The notes under the pieces were generated by a model. That model was not told the origin of the DNA and made no database searches. It worked only from the letters and a program-made list of their open reading frames with translations. Positions 52,237-60,603 of a stretch of DNA of 64,000 nucleotides are shown one piece after another. The translations under genes and the position numbers were made by a program. The stretch's first letter is position 1; each line of letters opens with the position of its first letter. This DNA comes from Brevibacterium yomogidense (lineage in GTDB: Bacteria; Actinomycetota; Actinomycetes; Actinomycetales; Brevibacteriaceae), in assembly GCF_900163715.1 (NCBI RefSeq), contig NZ_FWFF01000008.1, positions 1 to 64,000 of the forward strand, read 5' to 3'.

Positions 52237-52872
52237 TCAGATGAGTGAGCCGAAATATGTCCAGAACTGCGTGACCATCGCGGTCGCGATGACGAGCAGC
52301 CAGACACCGGCGATGAGCAGCGGCATCGAGGCGAGGACGCGGAGGAGCGTCGAGTCCTGAACGGATCGTCCGAACGCGCCGCGCAGCACGTTCGCTGCGA
52401 GCACCACGCAGAACTGCACGATCGTCACGACCCACACGACCATGCACCAGGGGCAGCCGACGCCGATCGTGTAGATCGATGTGTACTGCAGGAACGTGAC
52501 CAGCACGATCCCGCCCAGCAGGCCGATCGCGAGGCCGTTCATGATCCAGCGGGGGATGTCGACGCGGGACAGGAGCAGCACGCCCAGGACGATCGGGACG
52601 ACGAACGCGACGACGCCCAAGAGCTGGTTGGGGAATCCGAAGATCTCCGACTGCGGGTACTCCATGACGCTGCCGCAGGAGAAGAACGGGTTCAGATCGC
52701 AGCCGAGCACCGCGTCCGGGTTCGCAAGGAGGGTGATCTTGTCGACCGTGAGTGCGAACGACGACACGATCCCGATCACCCCGGTGAGGACGAGGAACGT
52801 GCCCATCCCGCGATGACCGGTGAACCACCGGCGGGACTGTGCGGGTGCGGGGGGCGCGTCGAGTGTGCTCAC
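52237..52872 (-). CDS. Vitamin K epoxide reductase family membrane protein
   Basis: A 211-residue membrane protein with five helices. The active C-P-W-C is in V-G-C-P-W-C-M-V and the loop pair is C-D-L-N-P-F-F-S-C. VKOR homologues in Actinobacteria re-oxidise DsbA-type enzymes using menaquinone; the fused thioredoxin domain of some relatives is absent. The start is GTG with no ribosome binding site. A promoter (TTGCGC, 17 bp, CATCCT) ends 6 nt before the GTG, so the mRNA may be leaderless. Divergent from a NUDIX gene. Confidence 0.92.
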   Translation of the reverse strand: MSTLDAPPAPAQSRRWFTGHRGMGTFLVLTGVIGIVSSFALTVDKITLLANPDAVLGCDLNPFFSCGSVMEYPQSEIFGFPNQLLGVVAFVVPIVLGVLLLSRVDIPRWIMNGLAIGLLGGIVLVTFLQYTSIYTIGVGCPWCMVVWVVTIVQFCVVLAANVLRGAFGRSVQDSTLLRVLASMPLLIAGVWLLVIATAMVTQFWTYFGSLI

Positions 52873-52878
52873 GGAGAA

Positions 52879-52907
52879 AGGATGACACCGGGCGGCCGGG
52901 TGCGCAA
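52879..52907 (-). promoter_or_regulatory. VKOR gene promoter
   Basis: On the minus strand TTGCGC (52907-52902), a 17-bp spacer and CATCCT (52884-52879). The -35 box is the same as that of the tRNA-Gly promoter. The predicted transcript start falls at the GTG start codon. Confidence 0.55.
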
Positions 52908-52979
52908 AGGCTGAGAGTCCCGATGGGCGGTGCGGCGCCGATCGGGGGCACTGAGTCGACCGAGCGGTACTGTGCTGGC

Positions 52980-53531
52980 ATGGAGTTCCGGGACTACGAC
53001 ACGAGGCTCGCCGCCTACTGCGTCATCGTGAGCCGGCAGGACGGGCGCGAATGCATCCTGCTGAGCATGCTCAGTGCGGACCGGACGCGGTGGGGGAGCA
53101 TGTGGACCCTGCCGGGTGGAGGCGTCGAGTATGACGAGGGCTTCGAAGAGGCGGCAGTGCGTGAGGTGAAGGAGGAGACCGGCTTCGACGCGGAGATCGT
53201 GGGCATGCTCGGCGCGCGGACGTTCACGCCGCAGCGGCGAGGGGACGGCGAACCCGGCGGCAGGCCGTTCAAGAGCGCCGCCGTCATCTTCGAGGCGGTG
53301 GTGACGGGCGGGACGCTCGGCACGCTGGAGGTCGGCGGCAGCACGGAGTACGCGGCCTGGGTGCCGATCGACGACGTCGCACCCGGCCCGCAGGCCGCAG
53401 GGCGCCTTCCCGACCACACGTCCGCCGGGCCGGACCGCGCGCGTGACGGTGTGCGCGTGGTGTCGACGGTCGGATACGCACTGGATCTGTGGCGACGTCT
53501 TCAGAGAACGCGCAGTCTGCCTGTGACATAA
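52980..53531 (+). CDS. NUDIX hydrolase
   Basis: A 183-residue phosphohydrolase. The NUDIX box is complete: G-G-G-V-E-Y-D-E-G-F-E-E at its start and R-E-V-K-E-E-T-G at its end, the metal-binding Glu residues being in R-E-V-K-E-E. The substrate cannot be read. The ATG at 52980 is preceded by TACTGT six bases away and no ribosome binding site, another candidate leaderless start, though no good -35 box is present. The last codons overlap the predicted promoter of the RNase E/G gene. Confidence 0.85.
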   Translation: MEFRDYDTRLAAYCVIVSRQDGRECILLSMLSADRTRWGSMWTLPGGGVEYDEGFEEAAVREVKEETGFDAEIVGMLGARTFTPQRRGDGEPGGRPFKSAAVIFEAVVTGGTLGTLEVGGSTEYAAWVPIDDVAPGPQAAGRLPDHTSAGPDRARDGVRVVSTVGYALDLWRRLQRTRSLPVT

Positions 53532-53532
53532 T
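53524..53532 (+). promoter_or_regulatory. Extended -10 promoter of the RNase E/G gene
   Basis: TGACATAAT (TG-N-CATAAT) overlaps the NUDIX stop codon. Without a good -35 box the extended TG may compensate. It predicts a leader of about 257 nt before the ATG at 53796. Long leaders that control their own decay are known for RNase E in proteobacteria. Confidence 0.5.
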
Positions 53533-53795
53533 GATCGGAGTGCAGGCCCGCACACACCCGGGCCAGGCCCGCTTCCACCGAGCCGAGCAGCGCATGACGG
53601 ACACTTCGCCGTGCGGCACCCTCGCGCCGGTATGCCAAGCAGAAGCGGCACGTGTCAGGCCGCCGCGCGCATTCGCGCGAGCCGGATACGACGCACCGCA
53701 GGTTTCCATGCCCGCCGCTGATCGCCGGGCGCTGACGACCGACCGCGGTCGGGACGCAGGTGTGGCGCCCCGATCGTGGGCAGGAGATCCGACCC

Positions 53796-56700
53796 ATGTC
53801 CAACACCCACGACGACGACCTGGACCCCACTGCGGGCATCCTGGCCGATCTCGCGTCGCTGCGCGCCTCGCACGATGCAGCCGACGATTCCTCTGACGCC
53901 GACCCGGACACCCTGTCTGCACTCGATGAGATCGCGGCGGCCGCAGCCCGCCTCCGTGAGCACGAGGGCGACGACGCCGATGACCTCGGCCCCGACGACG
54001 ATGAGGGCGCGGACGGCGGTCATGATGTCGCGGCCGCCACGACCGCAGAGCCGACGACGACCTCGGGCGGGGGGAGCCGATCGCGCACGGCGCGTTCGGA
54101 GCGCTCGGCCGAATCTCTGCGCGGCCTCGTCTTCGAGTCGTATGCATCCGATCGCGACTCCGACGAGGACGACGCCCACAGCGACAGCGGTTCCGGCACC
54201 CACCCCGGTGACGGTGCTCATGCGTCGGCCGGCTCACGTGCCGACGAGGAAGACGATGCGACCAGCGTGAGCTCGTCGCGCGCGGTGGATCCTCGCAATC
54301 CGTTCTCCCACTCGACCGATGCCACGACCGGCGCCTTCGCACCGGTCGCCGCGCCGGCCGGGGGCGGCCTGCTCTTCCAGCCGCCGCAGGAGGACTACGC
54401 GCAGCCGGCGGACCCCGACTGGTACGCGGACGATGACTCCGACGACGATTCGGACGACGACTACGACTCCGACGACCGCTACGACGATCAGGGGCAGACA
54501 GACGACGACGCGGACTCGTCGACGGACGACCGCAGCGGATCCGACCGCAGCGATTCCGACGACAGCGGGTCTGACGACGGGTCAGGGGACGGCCGCGGCC
54601 GCTCCCGTCGCCGCCGCGGAGGCCGTGGCCGTCGCTCGCGCGGTCGTGACCGGTCCTCGGAGGACGGGTCCGACGATGATGCGAACGGCAGTGACCAGGC
54701 CGGCGGGCACGGCGACGACGACGAGTCGACCTCAGACGCGGACGGCGGCCGTCGCGGCAGCCGACGCGGACGCCGCCGCAGGTCATCCGGCAGCGATGAC
54801 GCGCACGGCGATGGTGGTTCGGCCTCGGACGCGGACGGCGGGAGAGGCGCGGACGACGGCTCCTCCGACGACGAGTCCGCCTCCGACGGCTCCGGCAGCA
54901 GGGGGTCCAACAGGCGAGGCTCCGGCAGCCGGGGGTCCGATAGCGGGCGCTCCGACGGCGGACGCACCGACGGCGATCAGGCCGATGGCGATGCCTCCGG
55001 GCGCGGTTCGTCGGATGACGGCCACAGCGGATCCTCCGACGGATCGGGCGACGGGCAGGACGACTCCGACGACGACTCCGGTTCCTCGCGCCGTCGCCGT
55101 CGCCGTCGTGGGCGCTCATCCCGTCGCGACAGCGGTGGGGGAGACACCGGTTCGACGGGCGACGATCAGGTCACCGCGATCAAGGGCTCGACGCGCCTCG
55201 AGGCGAAGCGCCAGCGTCGTCGCGAGGGCAGGGAGGCCGGCAGGCGACGCCCGCTGCTGACCGAGGCGGAGTTCCTCGCACGTCGCGAATCCGTCACCCG
55301 GACGATGCTCGTCCGCGAGCAGTCGGATCGCACACAGCTCGCAGTGCTCGAGGACGGCGTGACCGTCGAGCACTACCTCAGCGAGCACAAGGCGCAGGCG
55401 TCCCTCATCGGGAACGTCTACATGGGCCGTGTCCAGAACGTGCTGCCCAGCATGGAGGCCGCGTTCATCGACATCGGGAAGGGCCGCAACGCGGTCCTCT
55501 ACGCCGGTGAGGTGAACTGGGACGCTCTGGGGATGAACGGCAAGCCGCAGCGCATCGAGCAGGCGCTCAGCTCCGGCGATTCGGTCCTCGTCCAGGTGAC
55601 GAAGGATCCGGTCGGCCACAAGGGCGCGCGGCTGACGAGCCAGATCTCGCTGCCCGGCCGCTTCCTGGTCTACATCCCCGGCAACTCCATGACGGGCATC
55701 AGCCGGAAGCTCCCGGACAACGAGCGCGCACGCCTCAAGAAGCTGCTCAAGGAGATCCTGCCGGAGCAGGCCGGAGTCATCGTGCGCACCGCGTCGGAAG
55801 GCGCGTCGGACGACGAGCTGCGTCGCGACGTGGACCGCCTCACGAAGCGCTGGGAGTCGATCGAGAAGAAGTCGAAGGCACCCAAGGCGTCCGCACCCAA
55901 GCTGCTCTACAGCGAGCCCGACATGATCGTGCGGATCATCCGTGACGTCTTCAATGAGGACTTCGATTCGCTCGTCGTGGACGGCGAAGGCGCGTGGGAC
56001 ACGATCCACGAGTACGTCGAAGCGGTCGCACCCGACCTCCTGGAGCGCGTGAGCCGCTACGGAGCGGAGGGGACCGACACCGCAGAGTCCGGTGCGTCAG
56101 GCACCGACATCTTCGATCACTTCCGCGTGAACGAGCAGATCGAGAAGGCGTTGAGCCGGAAGGTGAACCTGCCGTCGGGCGGTTCGCTGGTGATCGACCG
56201 GACCGAGGCGATGACCGTGGTCGACGTCAACACCGGAAAGTTCACCGGCTCCGGGGGCAACCTCGAGGAGACGGTCACGAAGAACAACCTCGAGGCGGCC
56301 GACGAGGTCATCCGACAGCTGCGTCTGCGGGACATCGGCGGGATCATCGTCGTCGACTTCATCGACATGGTGCTCGAGTCGAACCGCGACCTCGTGACAC
56401 GCAGGCTCGTCGAGTGCCTCGCGCGCGACAGGACCCGTCACCAGGTCGCAGAGGTCACGTCCCTGGGACTCGTGCAGATGACGCGCAAGCGGATCGGCAC
56501 CGGTCTCGCAGAATCGCTGTCCGAGGCCGGAGAGGATCTGTCGGGACGCGGACTCATGCTGCCGGGAACCGATGAGAAGGACTCGGGCGGATCACAGCGA
56601 GGCGGCCAGCGCGGCCGCGGGCAGCGGAAGGGCGGCGACGGCGGATCGTCGCGCGGCTCCGACTCTCACCGCGGGTCCGACTCGCGCCGCGCTGCGGACG

Positions 56701-57359
56701 GCGGACGCGGTTCGGACGGATCGTCGCGCGGGTCGAAGGCTCAGCATGCAGGGCAGGACGAGGAGCGGGACCTGGACGAGCTGAACAGCCAGTCGCGCTC
56801 TGCCGTCGCAGCCATCGCGAAGGCCACGCTCAAGAAGTCCGACGACGAATCCGCGGACGGAACGGGCACAGAGGCCGCATCGACCTCCGATGTGTCGGCG
56901 AGCACGTCGTCGGGGAGCACGTCGTCGGGGAGCAGCACAGATGAGTCGACGTCGGACGGACGCAGGTCACGCCGTCGGGGTGGTCGTTCTCGCTCGTCTG
57001 CGAAGACTGCTGAACCCGCAGCCGAGGCCGCACCTGCAACAGAGGCCGCACCCGCTGTCGACGCCGCACCTGCAGCCGAGGCAGCTCCCGCGGACTCCGA
57101 GCCGAAGGCGCCGGCACTGCCGGAGCCGACGGGACCGATGCCGCTCATGATCGGCGCCGACTCCACGACGACGGTGCAGACGAAGGTCGCGAAGAAGGCG
57201 GACCGGCCCGCGGCGAAGCCGTCGAGCGCCGAGCCGTCGGGTGCTGAGCCGTCGAGCACAGAATCCTCGAGTGCGGAGCCGTCGACGGAGAGCCCCGCCG
57301 CGACGTCGGAGCCGCCGGCGTCTGCCGGGCCCATCCTCATGCTGGGCATGGACGACTGA
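53796..57359 (+). CDS. rne: Ribonuclease E/G
   Basis: A 1187-residue RNase E/G. Residues 1-460 are a disordered acidic and Ser/Gly/Arg-rich arm. The S1 domain starts near 536 (S-L-I-G-N-V-Y-M-G-R-V), and the catalytic Asp residues are in V-D-V-N-T-G-K-F (about 809) and V-V-D-F-I-D-M (about 852). A disordered Ala/Ser/Pro/Glu tail follows. The enzyme cuts single-stranded A/U-rich RNA and starts mRNA decay and rRNA processing. The zinc-link CxxC expected just after T-R-K-R-x-G is replaced by G-E-D-L in S-E-A-G-E-D-L-S-G-R-G. GGAG lies about nine bases before the ATG. Confidence 0.93.
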   Translation: MSNTHDDDLDPTAGILADLASLRASHDAADDSSDADPDTLSALDEIAAAAARLREHEGDDADDLGPDDDEGADGGHDVAAATTAEPTTTSGGGSRSRTARSERSAESLRGLVFESYASDRDSDEDDAHSDSGSGTHPGDGAHASAGSRADEEDDATSVSSSRAVDPRNPFSHSTDATTGAFAPVAAPAGGGLLFQPPQEDYAQPADPDWYADDDSDDDSDDDYDSDDRYDDQGQTDDDADSSTDDRSGSDRSDSDDSGSDDGSGDGRGRSRRRRGGRGRRSRGRDRSSEDGSDDDANGSDQAGGHGDDDESTSDADGGRRGSRRGRRRRSSGSDDAHGDGGSASDADGGRGADDGSSDDESASDGSGSRGSNRRGSGSRGSDSGRSDGGRTDGDQADGDASGRGSSDDGHSGSSDGSGDGQDDSDDDSGSSRRRRRRRGRSSRRDSGGGDTGSTGDDQVTAIKGSTRLEAKRQRRREGREAGRRRPLLTEAEFLARRESVTRTMLVREQSDRTQLAVLEDGVTVEHYLSEHKAQASLIGNVYMGRVQNVLPSMEAAFIDIGKGRNAVLYAGEVNWDALGMNGKPQRIEQALSSGDSVLVQVTKDPVGHKGARLTSQISLPGRFLVYIPGNSMTGISRKLPDNERARLKKLLKEILPEQAGVIVRTASEGASDDELRRDVDRLTKRWESIEKKSKAPKASAPKLLYSEPDMIVRIIRDVFNEDFDSLVVDGEGAWDTIHEYVEAVAPDLLERVSRYGAEGTDTAESGASGTDIFDHFRVNEQIEKALSRKVNLPSGGSLVIDRTEAMTVVDVNTGKFTGSGGNLEETVTKNNLEAADEVIRQLRLRDIGGIIVVDFIDMVLESNRDLVTRRLVECLARDRTRHQVAEVTSLGLVQMTRKRIGTGLAESLSEAGEDLSGRGLMLPGTDEKDSGGSQRGGQRGRGQRKGGDGGSSRGSDSHRGSDSRRAADGGRGSDGSSRGSKAQHAGQDEERDLDELNSQSRSAVAAIAKATLKKSDDESADGTGTEAASTSDVSASTSSGSTSSGSSTDESTSDGRRSRRRGGRSRSSAKTAEPAAEAAPATEAAPAVDAAPAAEAAPADSEPKAPALPEPTGPMPLMIGADSTTTVQTKVAKKADRPAAKPSSAEPSGAEPSSTESSSAEPSTESPAATSEPPASAGPILMLGMDD

Positions 57360-57392
57360 CGCTCGTTCGACGGTGTTCCTCCGTCGGGTCGG

Positions 57393-57424
57393 GACCCGGT
57401 CATCGCTGCGGCGATGGCCGGGTC
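57393..57424 (+). terminator. rne terminator
   Basis: A 14-bp stem with one G-T pair (57393-57406 with 57411-57424) closes TGCG and is followed by TTTGCGTTTTC. It lies 33 bp after the rne stop. Confidence 0.85.
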
Positions 57425-57501
57425 TTTGCGTTTTCGGTGATCTGTTCATATCTGCACAGGTAACAATCAGATAAACAGTGGCGCGGCGATCGATCCTGAG
57501 T

Positions 57502-57530
57502 GTGACGTGAGTCATGCGCGCTTGTAGTCT
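57502..57530 (+). promoter_or_regulatory. Alanine symporter promoter
   Basis: GTGACG (57502-57507), a 17-bp spacer and TAGTCT (57525-57530). Eight bases separate the -10 box from the ATG at 57539, so transcription should start at the start codon. Confidence 0.55.
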
Positions 57531-57538
57531 CTGTGACC

Positions 57539-59113
57539 ATGAACACATACTTGAGCGCTGCCTTGAGCGCGCAACCCGCGGGTCAGGGCGTTGTATCCTC
57601 CATCGAGGAGACGGTCAACAGCGTCCTCGATCCCGTCGTCGGAGTCTTCTCCGGCATCGTCTTCTTCTCTGTGGGCCCGTTCCCGATCATCGTCATCTGG
57701 CTGATCGCCGCCGCCGTCATCTTCAGCTGCTACTTCGGCTTCATCCAGTTCCGCGGCTTCAAGGTCGCGCTCGAGGTCGTCTCCGGGAAGTTCTCCAGCT
57801 CCACGGACCCGGGTGAGGTCACGCACTTCCAGGCGCTCACGTCAGCGACAGCGGCCACGGTCGGCATGGGCAACATCGCGGGCGTCGGCGCCGCGATGGC
57901 CATGGGCGGTCCGGGTGCCGCCTTCTGGATGGTCGTCGCCGGTCTGCTCGCGATGTGCACGAAGTTCGTCGAGTGCACGCTCGGGGTGAAGTACCGCGAG
58001 ATCGACGCGGACGGCATCGTCAACGGCGGGCCGTTCAAGTACCTCCCCGTCGCCTTCAAGAAGTTCCCCCGTGCGGTCTCCAGCGCGCTGACCGGATTCT
58101 TCGCGATCGCGATCCTCCTCTTCGGCGTCGCCGGCGGCGGCATGTTCCAGGCCAACCAGACCGCAGTGCAGGTCCGCGAGGTCACCGGCGGCGACGAGGG
58201 CATCCTCGGCGGCCCGGTCGGCGGACTGATAATGGGCATCATCATCGCCGTGCTGGTCGGCCTCGTGCTCATCGGCGGGATCAAGTCCATCGGCAAGGTG
58301 ACGGAGAAGCTCGTCCCCGCGATGGCCATCTTCTACGTCATCTCCTGCCTCATCGTGATCTTCGGCAATGCGGACATGATCCTGCCCGCACTCGGGGAGA
58401 TCGTCACCGGCGCCTTCAGCCCTGAGGGTGTCTCGGGCGGCATGATCGGCGTCATGTTCGTCGGCTTCCAGCGCGCGGCGTTCTCCAATGAGGCGGGGAT
58501 CGGTTCGGCCCCGATCGCGCACGCGGCGGTCAAGACCCGTCGTCCCGTGTCGGAGGGCTTCGTGGCTCTCCTCGAGCCGTTCCTCGACACAGTCGTCGTC
58601 TGCCTCATGTCGGCACTCACCGTCGTCATCGGCGGCGGCATCGTCTTCCAGGACTCGATGGCGGAGTACCAGGAGACCGGCAGCTCGCCCGACGGCGTGC
58701 TCCTCATCTCCGAGGCGTTCGGCACGATCGCCGGCTGGTGGCCGATCCTGCTCGCCGTCGCCGTCATGCTGTTCGCGATCTCCACGCTCATCACCTGGGG
58801 CTACTACGGACTCAAGGCGTGGCAGTACCTGTTCGGCCGCAGCCAGGCGAAGGACAACGTCTTCCGCGTCATCCTGCTGTTCTTCATCATCATCGGCTGC
58901 ATGGCGACCTTCGGCACGATCGTCGACTTCGCGGACGCCGCACTGTTCTGCTGCGCATTCGTGAACATCCTCGGCCTCTACATGCTGATGCCCGTCGTCA
59001 AGGATGAGATGAAGAAGTACCTGGCGGACCGGAAGTCCGGCAAGCTGTACGAGCTGGGTGCCGAGGACGACGCTCACCTCGCGCAGATCAAGGAGGAGCA
59101 GGGCAACGCCTGA
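57539..59113 (+). CDS. Alanine/glycine:sodium symporter (AGCS family)
   Basis: A 524-residue membrane transporter with about ten helices. AGCS signatures are visible: T-A-T-V-G-M-G-N-I-A-G-V-G-A-A in helix 3 region, the substrate loop N-G-G-P-F-K-Y-L, and S-N-E-A-G-I-G-S-A-P-I-A-H-A-A. It imports alanine or glycine with Na+. ATG at 57539 is used; a GTG six bases earlier is also in frame. No ribosome binding site is seen and the promoter lies at the start codon, which points to leaderless translation. A strong terminator follows. Confidence 0.93.
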   Translation: MNTYLSAALSAQPAGQGVVSSIEETVNSVLDPVVGVFSGIVFFSVGPFPIIVIWLIAAAVIFSCYFGFIQFRGFKVALEVVSGKFSSSTDPGEVTHFQALTSATAATVGMGNIAGVGAAMAMGGPGAAFWMVVAGLLAMCTKFVECTLGVKYREIDADGIVNGGPFKYLPVAFKKFPRAVSSALTGFFAIAILLFGVAGGGMFQANQTAVQVREVTGGDEGILGGPVGGLIMGIIIAVLVGLVLIGGIKSIGKVTEKLVPAMAIFYVISCLIVIFGNADMILPALGEIVTGAFSPEGVSGGMIGVMFVGFQRAAFSNEAGIGSAPIAHAAVKTRRPVSEGFVALLEPFLDTVVVCLMSALTVVIGGGIVFQDSMAEYQETGSSPDGVLLISEAFGTIAGWWPILLAVAVMLFAISTLITWGYYGLKAWQYLFGRSQAKDNVFRVILLFFIIIGCMATFGTIVDFADAALFCCAFVNILGLYMLMPVVKDEMKKYLADRKSGKLYELGAEDDAHLAQIKEEQGNA

Positions 59114-59142
59114 CCCCGTCAGCGGTCGGCTTCTCCACGAAC

Positions 59143-59180
59143 GCGCTGCGCGCCCCGGCACTCGCCGGGGCGCGCAGCGC
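59143..59180 (+). terminator. Alanine symporter terminator
   Basis: A perfect 16-bp stem (59143-59158 with 59165-59180) closes CACTCG, 30 bp after the stop, followed by TGTATCGTTG. Confidence 0.85.
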
Positions 59181-59262
59181 TGTATCGTTGAGCAGCGACG
59201 GACCGGGGCATCGACCCGCCGAATCGCCGGAGACTCGTGACACCGTGGACACAGGAGACGCA

Positions 59263-59658
59263 ATGGCCGACATCCCCCTGGAGCTCGCATCGCTGCGCGG
59301 CAGCATCGACAATCTCGACGCGGTGCTCATCCATGTCCTTGCCGAGCGGTTCAAGCTGACGGAGCGCGTGGGTCGGCTCAAGGCCGAGCACGACCTGCCC
59401 GCCGCTGATCCCGGCCGGGAGGCCCGTCAGGTGGCGCGGCTGCGGACGCTCGCAGAGGAGGCGCACCTCGATCCGGAGTTCGCGGAGACGTTCCTCGCCT
59501 TCATCGTCGCGGAGGTCATCCGTCATCATGAGCGGATCGCCGACGAGGCCCGTGGCGCCCGCGGCGGAGGAGCCGCAGTTGACGCGTCAGAGGATGCCTC
59601 GGACGACGCTGCAGAGGACGTGTCGGAGGACGCGGTGGGGGGCGGTCCCTCGCGTTGA
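59263..59658 (+). CDS. Chorismate mutase (AroQ class)
   Basis: A 131-residue all-helical enzyme that turns chorismate into prephenate for Phe and Tyr synthesis. AroQ residues are in place: [11 protein letters not shown] in helix 1, [13 protein letters not shown], and D-P-G-R-E-A-R-Q-V. No signal peptide, so cytosolic. The last ~35 residues are an acidic Asp/Glu/Ala tail not needed for the fold. AGGAG lies before the ATG. The -35 box of the rplU promoter overlaps its stop codon. Confidence 0.9.
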   Translation: MADIPLELASLRGSIDNLDAVLIHVLAERFKLTERVGRLKAEHDLPAADPGREARQVARLRTLAEEAHLDPEFAETFLAFIVAEVIRHHERIADEARGARGGGAAVDASEDASDDAAEDVSEDAVGGGPSR

Positions 59659-59684
59659 CCGAGACTCCGCGGGTGCGCTAGGAT
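59655..59684 (+). promoter_or_regulatory. rplU-rpmA promoter
   Basis: TTGACC (59655-59660), an 18-bp spacer and TAGGAT (59679-59684): the best promoter match in the window. The -35 box contains the chorismate mutase TGA stop. Predicted start near 59691, giving a leader of ~158 nt. Confidence 0.75.
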
Positions 59685-59690
59685 TGATCG

Positions 59691-59848
59691 TCGGTGCTCT
59701 GAGCACCGAGAGCAGATCCCCCCTCGTAATGGGACGTTCGGATTCAGCCGGTCCTCACCGGCTGCGGACGCCAAGGAGGGGTCGCTCCGCACATGGAGAA
59801 GCCGCGCGGCGTACGGTCGCGCGCAGGAGTGAAGCGAGAGGTACGCAC
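59691..59848 (+). promoter_or_regulatory. Structured 5' leader of rplU
   Basis: The leader holds a 7-bp hairpin (59691-59697 with 59703-59709), an 8-bp hairpin (59745-59752 with 59757-59764, loop CCTC), and a C-run near 59718-59725 that can pair with GGAGGGG near 59775-59781, enclosing the second hairpin. L21 leaders that bind L21 are known in Firmicutes; whether this is an actinobacterial equivalent is inference. Confidence 0.5.
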
Positions 59849-60157
59849 ATGGTCTACGCCATCGTCCGCGTCGGCGGCCATCAGGAGAAGGTCAGCGTCG
59901 GCGACGTCATCACCGTCAATCGGATCAAGGCGGAGGCCGGCGATTCCGTCGAGCTCCCCGCAGTCCTCCACGTGGATGGCGATACCGTCACCACGGCTGC
60001 AGATGCGCTGTCGAAGATCTCGGTCTCCGCAGAGGTTCAGAATGAACTCCGCGGACCCAAGATCGTCATCCAGAAGTACAAGAACAAGACGGGTTACAAG
60101 AAGCGTCAGGGCCACCGCCAGGACCTCACCCGACTCAAGATCACCGGCATCGCCTGA
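59849..60157 (+). CDS. rplU: 50S ribosomal protein L21
   Basis: A 102-residue ribosomal protein. It begins [11 protein letters not shown] and ends with the rRNA-binding [15 protein letters not shown] block. Normal length. GAGAGG lies eight bases before the ATG. The gene leads rpmA by 30 bp, the standard pair, and obgE follows after a terminator. Confidence 0.97.
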   Translation: MVYAIVRVGGHQEKVSVGDVITVNRIKAEAGDSVELPAVLHVDGDTVTTAADALSKISVSAEVQNELRGPKIVIQKYKNKTGYKKRQGHRQDLTRLKITGIA

Positions 60158-60187
60158 GCGACAGCGACATCTGAAGGAGAATTACCC

Positions 60188-60439
60188 ATGGCAACAAAGA
60201 AGGGCGCAAGCTCCACGAAGAACGGCCGCGACTCGAACGCCCAGCGCCTCGGCGTGAAGCGCTTCGGCGGCCAGGTCGTCAACGCAGGCGAGATCCTCGT
60301 CCGCCAGCGCGGCACTGCCTTCCATCCCGGCGCCAACGTGGGCCGCGGCAAGGACGACACGCTGTTCGCACTGTCGGCCGGCACCGTCGAGTTCGGTGCG
60401 AAGGGCGGCCGCAAGGTCGTCAACATCCTCGCGGGCTGA
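60188..60439 (+). CDS. rpmA: 50S ribosomal protein L27
   Basis: An 83-residue ribosomal protein whose N-terminus ([15 protein letters not shown]) reaches the peptidyl-transferase centre. Family block G-V-K-R-F-G-G-Q is intact. There is no Firmicutes-type cleaved N-terminal extension. GAAGGAG lies before the ATG. A hairpin terminator follows 28 bp after the stop. Confidence 0.97.
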   Translation: MATKKGASSTKNGRDSNAQRLGVKRFGGQVVNAGEILVRQRGTAFHPGANVGRGKDDTLFALSAGTVEFGAKGGRKVVNILAG

Positions 60440-60466
60440 CACCAGCACCACTGCGAACCGCAGTCT

Positions 60467-60500
60467 GAGCGGGGCGAGTCGATCACGACTCGCCCCGCTC
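60467..60500 (+). terminator. rplU-rpmA terminator
   Basis: A perfect 15-bp stem (60467-60481 with 60486-60500) closes ATCA. It separates the ribosomal pair from obgE. Confidence 0.85.
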
Positions 60501-60510
60501 CTGCGTTCCT

Positions 60511-60549
60511 CGACCGCACAATGCGTGCGGTCGACCACCACCGTAGGAT
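60511..60549 (+). promoter_or_regulatory. obgE promoter with overlapping inverted repeat
   Basis: A 9-bp inverted repeat (60511-60519 with 60525-60533) lies just before TAGGAT (60544-60549), a -10 box, so it covers the -35 region. The start would be near 60556, giving a ~48-nt leader. The repeat may be an operator; its short 5-nt loop also permits a hairpin. Confidence 0.5.
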
Positions 60550-60603
60550 CGAGGGTGCGTCCCGCCTTCGTCATCCTGCCCCTTCCATCCCTGTGAGGCA
60601 CCC

